A stretch of DNA of 64,000 bases from Nematostella vectensis (taxonomy: Eukaryota > Cnidaria > Anthozoa > Actiniaria > Edwardsiidae), in contig NC_064042.1 of assembly GCF_932526225.1 (NCBI RefSeq), forward strand, positions 4,259,001-4,323,000. Reading direction: 5' to 3'. The notes under the pieces are model-generated. The model was given only the letters and a program-made list of their open reading frames with translations, was not told where the DNA came from and searched no databases. Numbering within the stretch: the first letter of the stretch is position 1; each line of letters opens with the position of its first letter. This document shows, in pieces, positions 19,260 to 31,400 of this stretch. The position numbers and the translations under genes were made by a program.

Positions 19260-22200
19260 CAGACCAAGGTAAATTTACAGAGAACATCAGAGCAAGATAA
19301 ATTTATGAGGAGCATTAAATAAATTCGCGGGGAAAATCAGAGCAAGGAATCTTACTGGAAGAATCAGAATTGTGACGCACTCCAAGCTGCTTATATCGCT
19401 GGCGAACGAACAACACTGCCGCGCAAGCCGTGATAAAGTCCAGAGAACGACAAACGGAAATCAAAAATAAATAAATCTGACACACGAAAACTTACTTAAC
19501 TTGCAAGTTGCCTATACAAGTTGCCTATCATCATTAGCTAGCTAACGTTAGAGTTCAGGTGCTTCAGGCTTCAGTAGTTGGAAAGTGAAAATGCTAGTCA
19601 CGTGACGGGAGTTGCGTGACAGATGCTTGGGTCTCTGCCGCTTATCTTCTTGGGTTGGTTCTGGGAATAATACATCTGCGTCTTGTCTCCCATAGCAACA
19701 CCAAAGAAACGTTTTTAGAACCAATATCATTTACACTCTTTTTATTGGTAATAATTAACGGGAACTAGGTTTGAGCTTATCCTTCGACCCTGAATGACTC
19801 TGTGTCTTCACATCGTATAAACTTATTGTGTGAGCTTGAATTGTGACATAAGTAGTTTTGATAAAAAAATATGTTGTAGACAGGGGTGATCACTCTATCT
19901 TTTAGGGTATAAAATCCTACCAACCGCTATCCTTTTTGGGGTATTCAAAAACTATTCCACCTCTTTTATCCCTAAGGAGTCCCCACACTAGTGGATCATG
20001 ATATCCTAATAGAACAACTGGAAATGAAAGTTGTCGGAAAAAGGATTGTACAGTATCAAAGAAAATCAGGAAAAAAAAATGAGAAAATGTTTTTAGTGCT
20101 TTTAAGCACTTATAAGGTTACAAATTGCATGGTCATATCAAACATATTCCCCACGGATAGTGTCCTTCGTATGCATTGCCTTATATGGGCATTGATGCCC
20201 ATATTTAGAAGATCTTAAGTTTTCCCGCTCCCTGATCTCCAGAAAACATGGTGAAAAATGCTTATTCCTTTCAATTTGAGACTCGAGGCAAAAATGTGTC
20301 AAAAAAACTTTATCGCTTGGTCAAATCTTTATCACACAAGTCTTGAAAAGCCCTTAGACCCAGGCCTCCAAGAGATTGGCCGAGCAAGATTTAAGGTCAC
20401 ATTGATATGCTACTCCCATCTATCAAGAAGTAAAAAAATGCTGTTGACCACACCCAAAGAGTTAAAATTGATTTTGCTGACAATCACTCATCCCTGTTTA
20501 CTTTATGGGAGTCCCCCCCCCCCCATGCTATGAAACCACCTTCTAAATAAACAGAAATTAGATTACTGTCGAAAAAACTAATGAAAAAGTGTCCTCAATT
20601 TGATGCAGACTTTTTGATGTAAACAGGAGATTAGGAATTCTGAACATAGAAAAACATTTTTTTAACAATTGCTATTGTTTTTGCCTATTTTTGCAATGCT
20701 ATAATGATATTTTTTATCGAAGATTGAAAAAATACAGGCCCGTACGCACCCACCTCCCCCCCTTCCCCCATAACGGCCGAAAGTCTACTTTCGGTTCTCA
20801 ATAAACGTGCTATTCGTAAACAAAACTATAAAGCATAAGCTAGATCCACTCTGGTTTGTCTTAAGTCAGACTTTATAGTTTTAGCCAAATCAGACAATAA
20901 ACGGGGGTGGTCAGATTTTTATCAGAAAACTTCCTCCCTCCCCCAGAAAAATAAGGTCCACTTTTTTGGATTTCGCACCTCCCCCCCCCACTTCAAGAGA
21001 AATCCTGGGTACGGGCCTGAAATATGAGGCAGGTGTTTGAAAGTTGTTAGTAGGTCTAATAGATACATAGGACTATTAAATTATAGCATCCTTTTACAGT
21101 GGACGCTATATGTCTGTTGTTTATGCAAGTGTGAAATTATTTTACCTGGTTTCCTTGACGCAAACATCCTGCAGCAAGATTCCTGCCATTCAGCTGAGGT
21201 ATCACTCTTTTGGGCAAGTGTGTATATTACTATCCACTGAAAGCAGCTTGCCACATTAATTAATTAATTAATTAATATTATTTATGTATAGCCGAAGGGA
21301 CTTAGTTCGGCACACAGTGTGTCTAGTTCGACAAACTATAGTTCGTTACAGAACATATCAAATCCAAACAGTCCAAAGGAAGCAAAACGCAGAATAAACG
21401 GATTCCAACCACCTCGTGAAACGACATGATGCATGACTTTCCATGATGCACTTCGTCAAAGCATATTATCAACCGCCGCGCGTCGTGATGGCGCGCAGAT
21501 TATCTTAGTCATGAAGGCAAGATGGAATAGCTCCAAGGAAGAAACTAGCTTGATTATTGCCGAATGCCTCGACAATGAAAATTCAAGATTTAAATTTGAA
21601 AACAGATGTTTTCTTTGCCTTTCAAATTCACGGCCTTCTCCCGGATGATTTAACGATTTAATTTCAATACCTAAGCATTTTATACTTTATTTTATTTTTC
21701 TTGGTAAAGATTGCACTGATGGTCACAAGAAATTTGTTTCCTACAGCTAAAAATGACTACAAATAACGAACTTTCAAAAATAGCGTGGCGCGCGCCGGGG
21801 ATGGCGTCATTTTCGATTGCCCGTGAAGCGCGCGCAGACAGTTTGAAAAATAAAATACACCTACAATAACCTCATTTTCTAGCCAAAGTTGGCAAAATAT
21901 TCCTCGACCTCAGGGCTTAGTTGTAGTCTAATTATTCTTCTGGCAAATCCTAATCAAATCTGTGCTTGATATGTTTTTTTTAGTCAGTCAAAAGCTAAGA
22001 CAACCGGTTCGTGCAATCCCAGTAAAACAATAAGGACAGCAAGATGACGTGATCAAATTTCAGAGACCAGTTGATTCAGGTAGTCTATCTTCACGGCCAA
22101 AATTTGCCCCTTAGGAGTGAGGTAGTTAATAGTTTACTAAAGGCCTGATGAATCGAACTAGCTAAAGTATTAAGGTAGAGAGTCCTTAGAATACGAAATA

Positions 22201-22545
22201 TTTGTCGTTATGTCCATGTCGTTATTTCGAAGATAAGAGTGCGCGCTCATGTCGTTATGTCGTTAGTGTGCACTAGGCATTACAAAAATGTAAACAAACA
22301 AGACGGCGGGGCAATGTTTTGGAGTCTTAGTTTGCATTGCAAAACTCACAACCCAAATATACTCACCATTATTTCATATGTATGAAAAAACACACACATG
22401 AGCTAGCTTGTGACTCCAACTTAAAACCAAAATGAAACCAAATTCCTTAGGTTTCATTTTTCTTGTCTTACACATTTAATAAGGATAATTTGACATTTTC
22501 TTCGATGCATTTTGACGGATTTTTCCCCCGAATTTCAAGCGTTTT
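19260..22545. other. Spacer with transposon debris
   Basis: No gene recognised. The 20095-20400 part resembles 30870-31312 in the same orientation (shared ACATATTCCCCACGG, ATGCCCATATTTAGAAGA and GATTGGCCGAG landmarks), so it is a dispersed repeat. A TTAATTAA run lies near 21257. Confidence 0.5.
20735..21019. mobile_element. 285-bp terminal-inverted-repeat element
   Basis: Ends are CAGGCCCGTAC and its reverse complement GTACGGGCCTG. The 5-bp flank AAATA is identical at 20730-20734 and 21020-21024. The inside is pyrimidine-rich and noncoding. Confidence 0.65.
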
Positions 22546-23306
22546 TTCCCTGCTAGCAGATGCCTCTTTTCTCTGTATTTCGCTGTGCATGGGTCGAAAC
22601 TGTTTTTGTTGCGCATGCGTGAGCGTTGATAAGCGACCGACGTGCCAAAACCCGTACCATCGCGCGAAAGCTGTCAATATGCTAATATGCTTTGCATGGG
22701 TTTAGTCGGAAATCATGAATCAAACTCCGGTTAGTTCTCCTCTTCGAAAAGAGAAAACAACTGTTCAATTTCAATCACCTAAAACGTCACTAAAAAGATT
22801 GAACAGTAAACGCAGCAAAGACGAGTTTTGTCTTGTTTGTGGGATTAATTTCAAGACATCTGGGCAGGCGAGTTTCTTCAATGTAAATATCGCACAGTTG
22901 GACTCGAAGAAAATGTTACAAAACATTTTGGTAAAGTTAGATCAGCTATTTCCAGAAGAATATGCAAAACCTGTAAACGGAAGGTTGACTCGTTGGTCAA
23001 AAGAGAGAAAATTCTGAATGAATGGCTTGTTTTATAATTCGTCGCGTGATATTTCTACGGAGGACGCCGTTTCGAATGCGGGCTTATTATCCCGCAGCGG
23101 ATATACGTTTCATGCATGCGCTAGTCATTGTGGACTCAAATAGTGGCCAGTAATTAATGAACGGAGAATGCGCTCTGGATCTCCCGTCCACGATCGTGGA
23201 CGGCGGTTTGATCCAACGAACTTGCGACCCATGGCAGAGGTATCTTTTCTTCGCGAACTCCAGCCCAGCGAAATACAGAGAAAAGAGGCCCTCTGTTAGC
23301 AGGGAA
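22546..23306. mobile_element. 761-bp Mutator-like element carrying an open frame
   Basis: Ends share TTCCCTGCTA(G/A)CAGA and CCTCTTTTCTCTGTATTTCG in inverted orientation over about 40 bp. The 9-bp flanks AAGCGTTTT (22537-22545) and AAGTGTTTT (23307-23315) differ at one base, typical of an old Mutator-type target duplication. A 114-bp relative lies at 45885-45998. The centre holds a possible zinc-binding protein fragment. Confidence 0.7.
22715..23056 (+). pseudogene. Frameshifted C-x2-C ... C-x2-C domain inside the Mutator-like element
   Basis: From ATG 22715 (MNQTPVSSPLRKEK) the frame encodes EFCLVCGINFKTSG and LVKLDQLFPEE, then leaves frame. One reading frame over, the sequence continues ICKTCKRKVDSLVKREKIL up to a TAA near 23056. 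Two CxxC knuckles about 60 residues apart recall ZAD/THAP-like zinc-binding modules (inference). One single-base indel near 22960 would explain the break. It may be a host gene piece carried by the element. Confidence 0.45.
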
Positions 23307-23984
23307 AAGTGTTTTTTGCTGCTTACTAGAAAATCACGCGCAAGTGCTCATGGACAGGGTGTCAAACTCCCCCTAGAATTCGATGGTGATATCAAACACG
23401 CACGCGCACTATTAAGGGAGCTCCCTAGCAAAGCTCCGAAAAATCTGTCAATCAAATCAGTTGAGTCGAGAATTCAAAGCGTGCGGACGTGTTCCACGGG
23501 AGTAAATCCGAGCCCGTGTCAAATCCGAGTCCGAGTCAAAATGCCGAGTCACATAAAAATACGTCAAAATGGTCTAATGCGAGAAGTAATGGTTCGAGAA
23601 TGACGATAATCTTATTTTCGGACACCGCGAGCAGAACTATGGTCCTATTTCAGGACAAAATGAGACGTCCCTTGTCCCCGTGCACCACAGGGTGCCCCAT
23701 CGCGAATGTAAAAACTCTTGGCCACCGGCGGTGAATAACCAAGATAAACACTGGCAGACAGCCAAACTTGGTGAACGTTATCCAGGCATCAAGGGGGTGC
23801 AGCCTAATAGTCACGTGACCTGACGTCATGGATGACGTCATCAACTCAAGCAGGGAACACTGGCAGACAACCAAACTTGGAGAACGTTGTCATCATTATT
23901 GACCTTTATACGAGGTTTTTTCAGCTATCGCGCTGGTATTATCTTTGTACGCAATTGCAAGGGTCTGTGGGACTATCTTACGCG

Positions 23985-24440
23985 CTAGTGGTGTTTCTAG
24001 AGCCCACCCTTTGATCACACAGATCCGCGATATGAGCATTTCACGCGCTATTAACTCTACTGCCTACCCTTTGATCACATGGATCCGCGATATGAGCATC
24101 CTAGGCACTAGTGACTCTGCCTACCTGTTGATAACCTGGATCCTCGATATGAGCATTTCACGCGCTAATAACTCTACTGCCTACCTTTTGATCACATGGA
24201 TCCTCGATATGAGCATTTCACGCGCTAATAACTCTACTGCCTACTCTTTGATCACATGGATTCGCGATATGAGCATTTCACGCGCTATTAACTCTACTGA
24301 TTACCCTTGATCACATGGATCCGCGATACGAGCATTTCACGCGCTAATAACTCCACTGCCTACCCGCTGATAACATGGATCCGCGATATGAGCATCTTAT
24401 GCGCTAGTAACTCTACTACCTACCCGTTGATAACATGGGT
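23985..24440 (-). repeat. 60-bp repeat array at the Rec3 3' end
   Basis: About eight copies of the C-terminal unit seen in Rec2 (landmarks CGCGATATGAGCAT, ACTCTACTGCCTAC), some shortened by a few bases. The ancestral stop of the tail (after VTSA) is at 24397; in the present Rec3 frame translation ends earlier. Confidence 0.75.
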
Positions 24441-24523
24441 CTGTGGCTTTAGTTCTGTGCAACTCCTGGTACTCACTCCCTCTTATGTCTGTGCCTACTC
24501 CCCTCTCGTCCCTACCACCAGGC

Positions 24524-24754
24524 CTGGCCGCAATGCGTGTCCCAGGATGCAGTGGGGCATACTGCGCATTCTCGCTGTGTTGTGTCGTCGCCTGTAGGGA
24601 CTGGCCGCAATGCGTGTCCCAGGATGCAGTGGGGCATACTGCGCATTCTCGCTGTGTTGTGTCGTCGCCTGTAGGGACTGGCCGCAATGCGTGTCCCAGG
24701 ATGCAGTGGGGCATACTGCGCATTCTCGCTGTGTTGTGTCGTCGCCTGTAGGGA
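24524..24754 (-). repeat. 77-bp segment present three times in the Rec3 tail
   Basis: CTGGCCGCAATGCGTGTCCC recurs at 24524, 24601 and 24678. Two extra copies add 154 nt, which shifts the tail frame; the protein then ends ...WDTHCGQAWW at 24512 and loses the SEYQEL and CYQRV motifs. A further extra copy would restore frame. Confidence 0.85.
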
Positions 24755-25774
24755 CTGGTACACTTCATGTGGTAAACCTCGTTTTCTTGTGCTCTCGTAA
24801 CCTGGCTCGCTTTGATCACATGTGTCGTTCCTTGCTCTCCTCGCGGGTGGATTCTGTCTACTCATTCTCGTGCTATCGACGCTATCGTACTGGCGATTGC
24901 CTGGCACATGCCGATCACGTGATGCATGTCTATTCATAGCTTTATACTGCGTGACATTGCCCTCTTGCGTTATATCCTCGTATTGCGTGACATTGCTCCC
25001 TTGCGTTACATCTTCGTATTGCGTGACGTTTCTACGGTTGTGTGGTCGTACTGGTGTATTGTTCACTGATTCGTATTGTGGAATGGGGGCAGGGGTGGGT
25101 CCCCTATTTTCCAATGGGGCGACCTCATAGTCTCCCATCTCTGGTATTACATGTTGGTCTTGGTTGACGTTTTCTTGCATTGCCACATTCTGAAGAATAA
25201 TATTTTTTATAATGTTTATTGTAGCCTACTTCTCAAGGTGTTGAATAGATGCTATACAAAACACAAATGTTTACCTGGAATCCAGAGAAGCCTGGGTTAT
25301 CAGCTTCAGATCTGTGGGGAAAAGGTTATGTTAACTCAAGAACAAGAATATGTAACGATAGCTGGATAGTAACAAGTTTTTATGCCTTCTTTTTATTGTT
25401 GTAAGAGCTGCAAAACAAGAAAGTATCCTTTATTAGTACTATTTCGAGGATGGCTGAAATACTACTCGACATGTTAACATATCTGACGGACTTACCTGCC
25501 CTCTTCAGCACCACGATGTAGACAATCAGACCAAAGATGACCAAGAACAAGATGGCGACCAGCACAGCGAGACCAACAATGGTGGAGTTCTGATCATTTA
25601 CCTCGACAGCTGGAACAAAGTGTAGTATAGACCGTATAAGATACATAAAGTAGAGGTGTAAAATGTGACGTAGCGATATTACTCTCCTACTGGTGTCTAA
25701 TCACGTGACAAACTCGTGGATAGAAACTTGACAAGAACTTGTGCCTGTTAGTTGAGATAGCCCTGACGATCAAC

Positions 25775-26345
25775 TGAAAAGCACACGGACCTGTGGGGGT
25801 GGTACTGATGCTCACGTGACTAGCACACGTACCTGTGGGTGTGGTACTAATGGTCACGTTACTAGCACACGTACCGGTGGGGGTAGTACTTATGATCACG
25901 TGACTTGCACACGTACATGTTAGGGTGGTACTGATGCTCACGTGACTAGCACACGGACCTGTGGGGGTGGTACTGATGCTCACGTGACTAGCACACGTAC
26001 CTGTGGGGGTGGTACTAATGGTCACGTGACTAGCACACGTACTGGTGGGGGTGGTACTTATGATCACGTGACTTGCACACGTACATGTTAGGGTGGTACT
26101 GATGCTCACGTGACTAGCAAAAATACCTATTGGGGTAGTCCTGATGATCACGTGACTCGCACGTGGGGATTGTCCCATGGTCAGGTGACTAGCACACGTA
26201 CCTGTGGGGGTGGTACTGATGGTCATGTGACTAGCACACGTACCTGTGGGGTTGGTACTGATGGTCATGTGACTAGCACACGTACCTGTGGGGAGTGGTC
26301 CTGATGGTCATGCGACTAGCACACGTACCTGTGGGGGTGGTCCTG
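25775..26345 (-). repeat. 42-bp splice-donor repeat array of Rec3
   Basis: About thirteen units of the FN3-junction repeat, more diverged than in Rec2 (for example GTACATGTTAGGG and CCCATGGTCAGG variants). A unit with an odd length breaks the open frame near 26290, but a second frame stays open over 26268-25687. Confidence 0.75.
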
Positions 26346-28329
26346 ATGTACACCGTGTCACGCCTCGTGTCTCCCCGCACCGACACAGTGACCTCCACCT
26401 CGTACAGAGTGTCAGGCTCAAGATCATCCAACACGCACGATAGAGAGGCTGGACTACTGAAACCTGAGGACGTCACCCAGTCACGTGACGCCCCAGCTAG
26501 AGGTCTAGCGCGCATGGTGCACTGCGCATTACTATAGGGCTTTGACCACGTGACTTTTATTCTTTGATGGGTAGGCTTGACGTCATCAAACTTTTCCAAC
26601 TGTGGAGTTTTCACTAGAAGAGTGAAAACTGATAAATAAGCCCTATTAAAACCCAAAGCCCATAAATAAACTTATAAATTAGCCTTATGTATGATAAAGG
26701 TAACAAGAAACCGAAAAAGACTGATGCTGCAGTGATGACAATGCTAGGGAATATGGTGACAACAAATGGTAACGACGATGACGACGATCTTCTTACCTTG
26801 CTGCATTTTGACACTTGTCGGTTCAATCGTTAAGTTGTATCTCGGCGCATTTTGTAACAAGCCTTTCTTTAGTGATACAAATGGATCTGAGACGTTTGCT
26901 GTCGTTGTCAGAGTTACGTACACGATTAAACTACCGGGTCTGTAAGGGATAAGAAAAGACCAGTCTGTGCATTATTCTACATTGAATAAACATATTAAGA
27001 TGTTGTTAAGGTTCTTACCCATAGATCAAAGAAACCTTAGTCATACATGTGGCATCGACGCTCTCTTGTACCTACAAAATGTTGAGAGAGGTTGAAAGGT
27101 CTAGTATATCTTACTAATTTAAAACAGCAACTTATTATTCAGTTTACCAGTTTTTCGATGCTTGTTTTCATTTGATCGCTTGGTGGGCATTTGACGTTAG
27201 TTATCCGAAAACTTCCATTTCTTTTCTGCCTAGAGCCCGCGGCGACTATAAAACACGAAAAGGTTAGTTCTAATGCTTACGGCGAAGGGCGTGACAGAAT
27301 AGATATGGTAACGCCCCAGTACTTACCCACAGTGAATTGTTGCCGAGTTGCAGGGAAACCTTCCGCGTGACATGTCACCCCAGCTTCGTCTAGACTTGCC
27401 AATCCTACTTCGTAAGTGACTTTTCTTCCAGTTTTGTTATTCAGTTTTGATAGTAACGTTTTCCCATCTGTCACACAGATCATGTCAGGGGGAGGGGTCT
27501 TGTTTGTTTCTATGGTGATCTTGACAGCTGGTAACGTTATACATTTGAGTGAATACCTCTCCATATCTACATCTGGTGATGAAAATTTTGGAAAAATGAA
27601 TAACAACTACGTAAGCACAAACTCCTAAAAAGTAACACATCTTTATTTAACTACATGTTTGTTTGAGATGCTTATTAGAAATCTGTAATCTAAATCATAA
27701 AATGGTTTGAAATCTAAATCATATTAGCCCTTATATTAACTATAAAAGCACAAACGCCTAAAAGTAAATATTTTACTATATGTATGTATTTGGTTTTAGA
27801 CCCTTAACATGAGACGATTATCCCCGGTAAACCTAGGAAGTACCTCAACTCCCGTTTAATCTCCCCACAATTTACATTTACTCTCTATCAAAAGAGCGAA
27901 ATAAAAAAGCTACTTACAGTAAACAGCAATGTCCGTTGATGCTGAAGCACACCCGTCTATCACAGTACAGTTATACACTCCCCCTTGATCTCTGCTTATC
28001 GAGGGGAACGTGAGCTTTGGGCCCTTCCCTTGAGGGACGCCATCTTTGATCCAGTTGATACTTGACGGATCAACAGCACTAGCAGAGCACGTCATCTGCA
28101 CGTACGAGCCCTCGCTTGTTGTGATGGTACGCGCAGGTGCAATGGATACGGACGGATAAAATTCTGGGTATGAAATAAAAAACGATGTCAAATAGGGAAT
28201 TCACTCGCATGTGATAAATATTTAGGTAATATCTTAATATCGGCTTCCTTATTTAGTCTGGTAGCAAAAAAAAAAAAAACAAAAAAAAAACAGCTAAATT
28301 CTTGTACCCCGAGAGATAATTGATCGTTA

Positions 28330-29207
28330 CAGTAGCGGATCTAGGATTTAGAAAGGGGGGGGGGGGGGGGGGGGGGTGACCTATTTCACAGCTGTCGCGA
28401 TTATTTTTTTCTTCAGTTTTTTAGGAATATATATTTTATGTTACAAATTTTTCTACACAATTTCGAGAATACTTTAACTTTCCCTGTTTGTGAAAATCGC
28501 GTTACTTATTAAAGTTTTGAATTACAGGGAACCAAAAGCATGGTTTCTCTTACTACGGACTTTACCGGAGAAATACCTAGAAAAGAAGATAACGCCAATC
28601 GCCATGGTTACGCTGCCATAAAACGCCTACAGACCTCTATCCTGTCGGATCGACACTATTGCGTATCCTATCGTGCAACCCAGAAAATTTTGCAAAAATC
28701 TTCCAGTTTGCCCTTTCTATTTTCGGGTGCAAGTATATCAATCACAAAACAATTTTAAAGGAATTCTGCCGGCGAGTTGTCAAAAAAACTTTAAAGCTCA
28801 TGGCAAGAATCCAACATATTGCGTACTATATTACAGGCGTGGCAAATGACTAGATTCAGTGAATGAAGGCAGCATCCTTGACATTCTACATCCGCTATTC
28901 CCCCATAACCTTCATATTCGAGCTCATTGATGAGCTTATATACCTATGCCCGCGGCAGTTGGTCAAGTCAATCTCATTTTTAAGCCAGGGATTCTTGTAT
29001 CGCTGTTGCTAAAGCTTTGCCAGTGGGGCATGTTTATGAACTCCTTGCACCTTCAGCTTGCTTGTCCACTCTACTAAGTGTGGGCATGAATTTGCCGGTT
29101 GCGCTCCGTCTAGCGTGTGGTAATATGTACAATTGCATGTGTCTTTATAGGGATTTTGAAAGGGGGGTGACATGTCACCCCCGTCACCACCCCTGGATCC
29201 GCCACTG
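28330..29207. mobile_element. 878-bp inverted-repeat element inserted in a Rec3 intron
   Basis: Left end CAGTAGCGGATCTAGG, right end the complement of CAGTGGCGGATCCAGG. The uninterrupted site is seen in Rec2 and Rec6 (ATTGATCATTATTGGTACC), giving a CGTTA/CATTA target duplication (28325-28329, 29208-29212). It contains a run of 20 or so G bases and no intact gene. Confidence 0.7.
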
Positions 29208-29342
29208 CATTATTGGTACCCACTAATCTTTACAGTCGAGATTGTATTTTTATTTTCACGAAAAATCCATAATCTTTGTCGTTTTAAAATATCACTTTTG
29301 GGGCAGTTTGATTATTTGGTTTGATTGACTATACATGCTATT

Positions 29343-29510
29343 CCATGTCTTTAAAGACTCCGTCCATTCTACTTGACAAATGACGGTTGTTAAGATACAG
29401 CGAGTACTGGATGACCCGCGGATTCCCTGTCGCCGAACAGTTGAAAGAAATAGTGGAGCCACGGCAGTATGAGCTCGCCAGTAGAGAAAGACGTGTGTTT
29501 TCAGGTTTGT
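29343..29510 (-). pseudogene. Truncated Ig exon of Rec3
   Basis: The start matches Rec2 exon 6 ([36 protein letters not shown]). At about 29343 the sequence jumps directly into what in Rec2 is the downstream intron (GGAATAGCATGTA), removing the second Cys and the donor site. Confidence 0.8.
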
Positions 29511-31400
29511 CTAAAGGAAATAGAATAATTTTTTAATTGTCTAAAAAATTAAGAGATGAGCACCATTTACAGTCTTCTGAGAAACATCATCTTACAATTG
29601 ACAATAATTCATGTAATAAGATGCAGTTGGTCGTCTTTGTAGCCCATGCCCACAGCATTTTTTAAATTTCATGATTAAGGTATCGATTGGTCGACTTGCA
29701 CAATCAGGACAATTAATCCATAAGACATTATGGGGATCAAGTTTACCCTGAATACAAATTTTTGTGACACCTTGTTCTCATCAATCCACAAGATTTGTTT
29801 CATAATTTTCAAAATCGATGCGTTGAGAGGCTAGCGGAATTAGGTATTGTTCTTATAAAAAAAAAAGCTACCGGTCAACATAGGGAGAACTTCCATGTTA
29901 ACACTAATGTCAATTCATTATGCTTACATCTCACAGCGAGTGTCGCATCCATGGCGTGATTCCGTCCACATCCGTCAGTAGCCACGCACTTGTAGACCCC
30001 TGACATGTCGCGGTGCACCATGGGAATGGTGTAGGACGGTCCGTGTGCTACGGTGCCCCCCTGAGGGCTGATCCATGTGAAGGTTGGTGGAGGAGTACCA
30101 TCAGCTGAACACGTCAGGTTCACTTGGTCACGCTCGGTCACGGTAGGGCTCGGTGGGGTTATAATAACTATGCTGGGTGGAACTGGAAATAACAACAATA
30201 ATTTATTTAAAAAGTATATATTTATTTGTTGTAGCACAGCTGCTTATGAGAAAAGTGAAAGCACAATAAGAAAGGTTATAATTATTTTCTTTGGCATAGT
30301 TAAAGTTATACCTCGGGCAAAGCACAAACACCTGCTATCGAATTAACACTCCCGGTAAGAAATAGTCATTTAGTGTCCCTTTCTAATAATTGTATCCCAC
30401 ACATGGGAGTTTTCCAAAGACCTGGCAAGGGGGGTATGGAAATTGTCTTGGTGCCCGGTAAAGGCCGCAAATTGCGTTTACGACAATATACAATACGATT
30501 TTTTTGCTCAACGACATCTCAAATTTCTCATGAATCAGAGACAAAAGCCTTTGCCGCTAGTCTTAAGCTGTTTTCTTCTTTACGATATTTTCTTTTTGCA
30601 TCTGCAATGTATGCTTTTTGTAAAATACAGTATTTCTCATATTAGGAGTTGCCAATCATGATGGTTGTAGTATGTTTTTAAAACATCTCATCTCACGGTT
30701 TCTTCGTGTTGTAACCAAGGGTCACAGCAAAGTCAGGGGCTTTATTAACACCTTTCAATTAGGTTTGACTATAGAAAATAGAAAATTGCAAATTTTTGAC
30801 GTAGTGGTTAAAGAAAGCACAATTATTGTATACCGTATGATGATCTAATAAACGCTGATCTGATCAAATAGGTATATCAGTATAATATCTAACATATTCC
30901 CCACGGCCCTTCGTATGTATTGCCTTATTTAGTCATTAATGCCCATATTTAGAAGAACTTTAAGTCAATTTGACATTCGCGGCAAAAATTCGCTATAGCT
31001 TGATCAAATATTTATCTTTTTTTATTTTGCTTATTAAAAGCTTCATAGAAAGGAAAGACTTATTGTTCTTTGTACAGAAAATAAAATATTTGGAATTTAA
31101 TTGATCAATTTATTGCGCAAAGAAGAACAGATTTGAGATCAGATGTCCAACAAATAGCGCAGTGAGCTTGAAGGAAATAAGACACCTTAGTCACCCCCCC
31201 CCCCCCCCCCCCCCCCCACCCCCTAATCACACACCCCAAATATTTATCTCACTAATCTAGAAAAGCCCTAGACCCGGGCATAAAAGATTGGCCGAGTGGG
31301 TATGAAGGTCACCAGGGAAGTTGTGACGCAGGCATGGCGCATTCGAATCGTGTCAAATCGGCCTAAATGCAGGTGCCTAGAAGCGAGGCATCCTTGCGAA

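Noticed and set aside
23945-24597. Plus-strand periodic frames (ISRANNSTAYPLITWIRD type), also near 3466 and 38404
   Set aside because: They are antisense to the 60-bp C-terminal repeats of the receptor tails.
24397-24819. Alternative Rec3 tail frame ending in the ancestral VGSRVTSA
   Set aside because: It is not in frame with the exon start at 25189; the 77-bp triplication places the true frame on the path ending at 24512.
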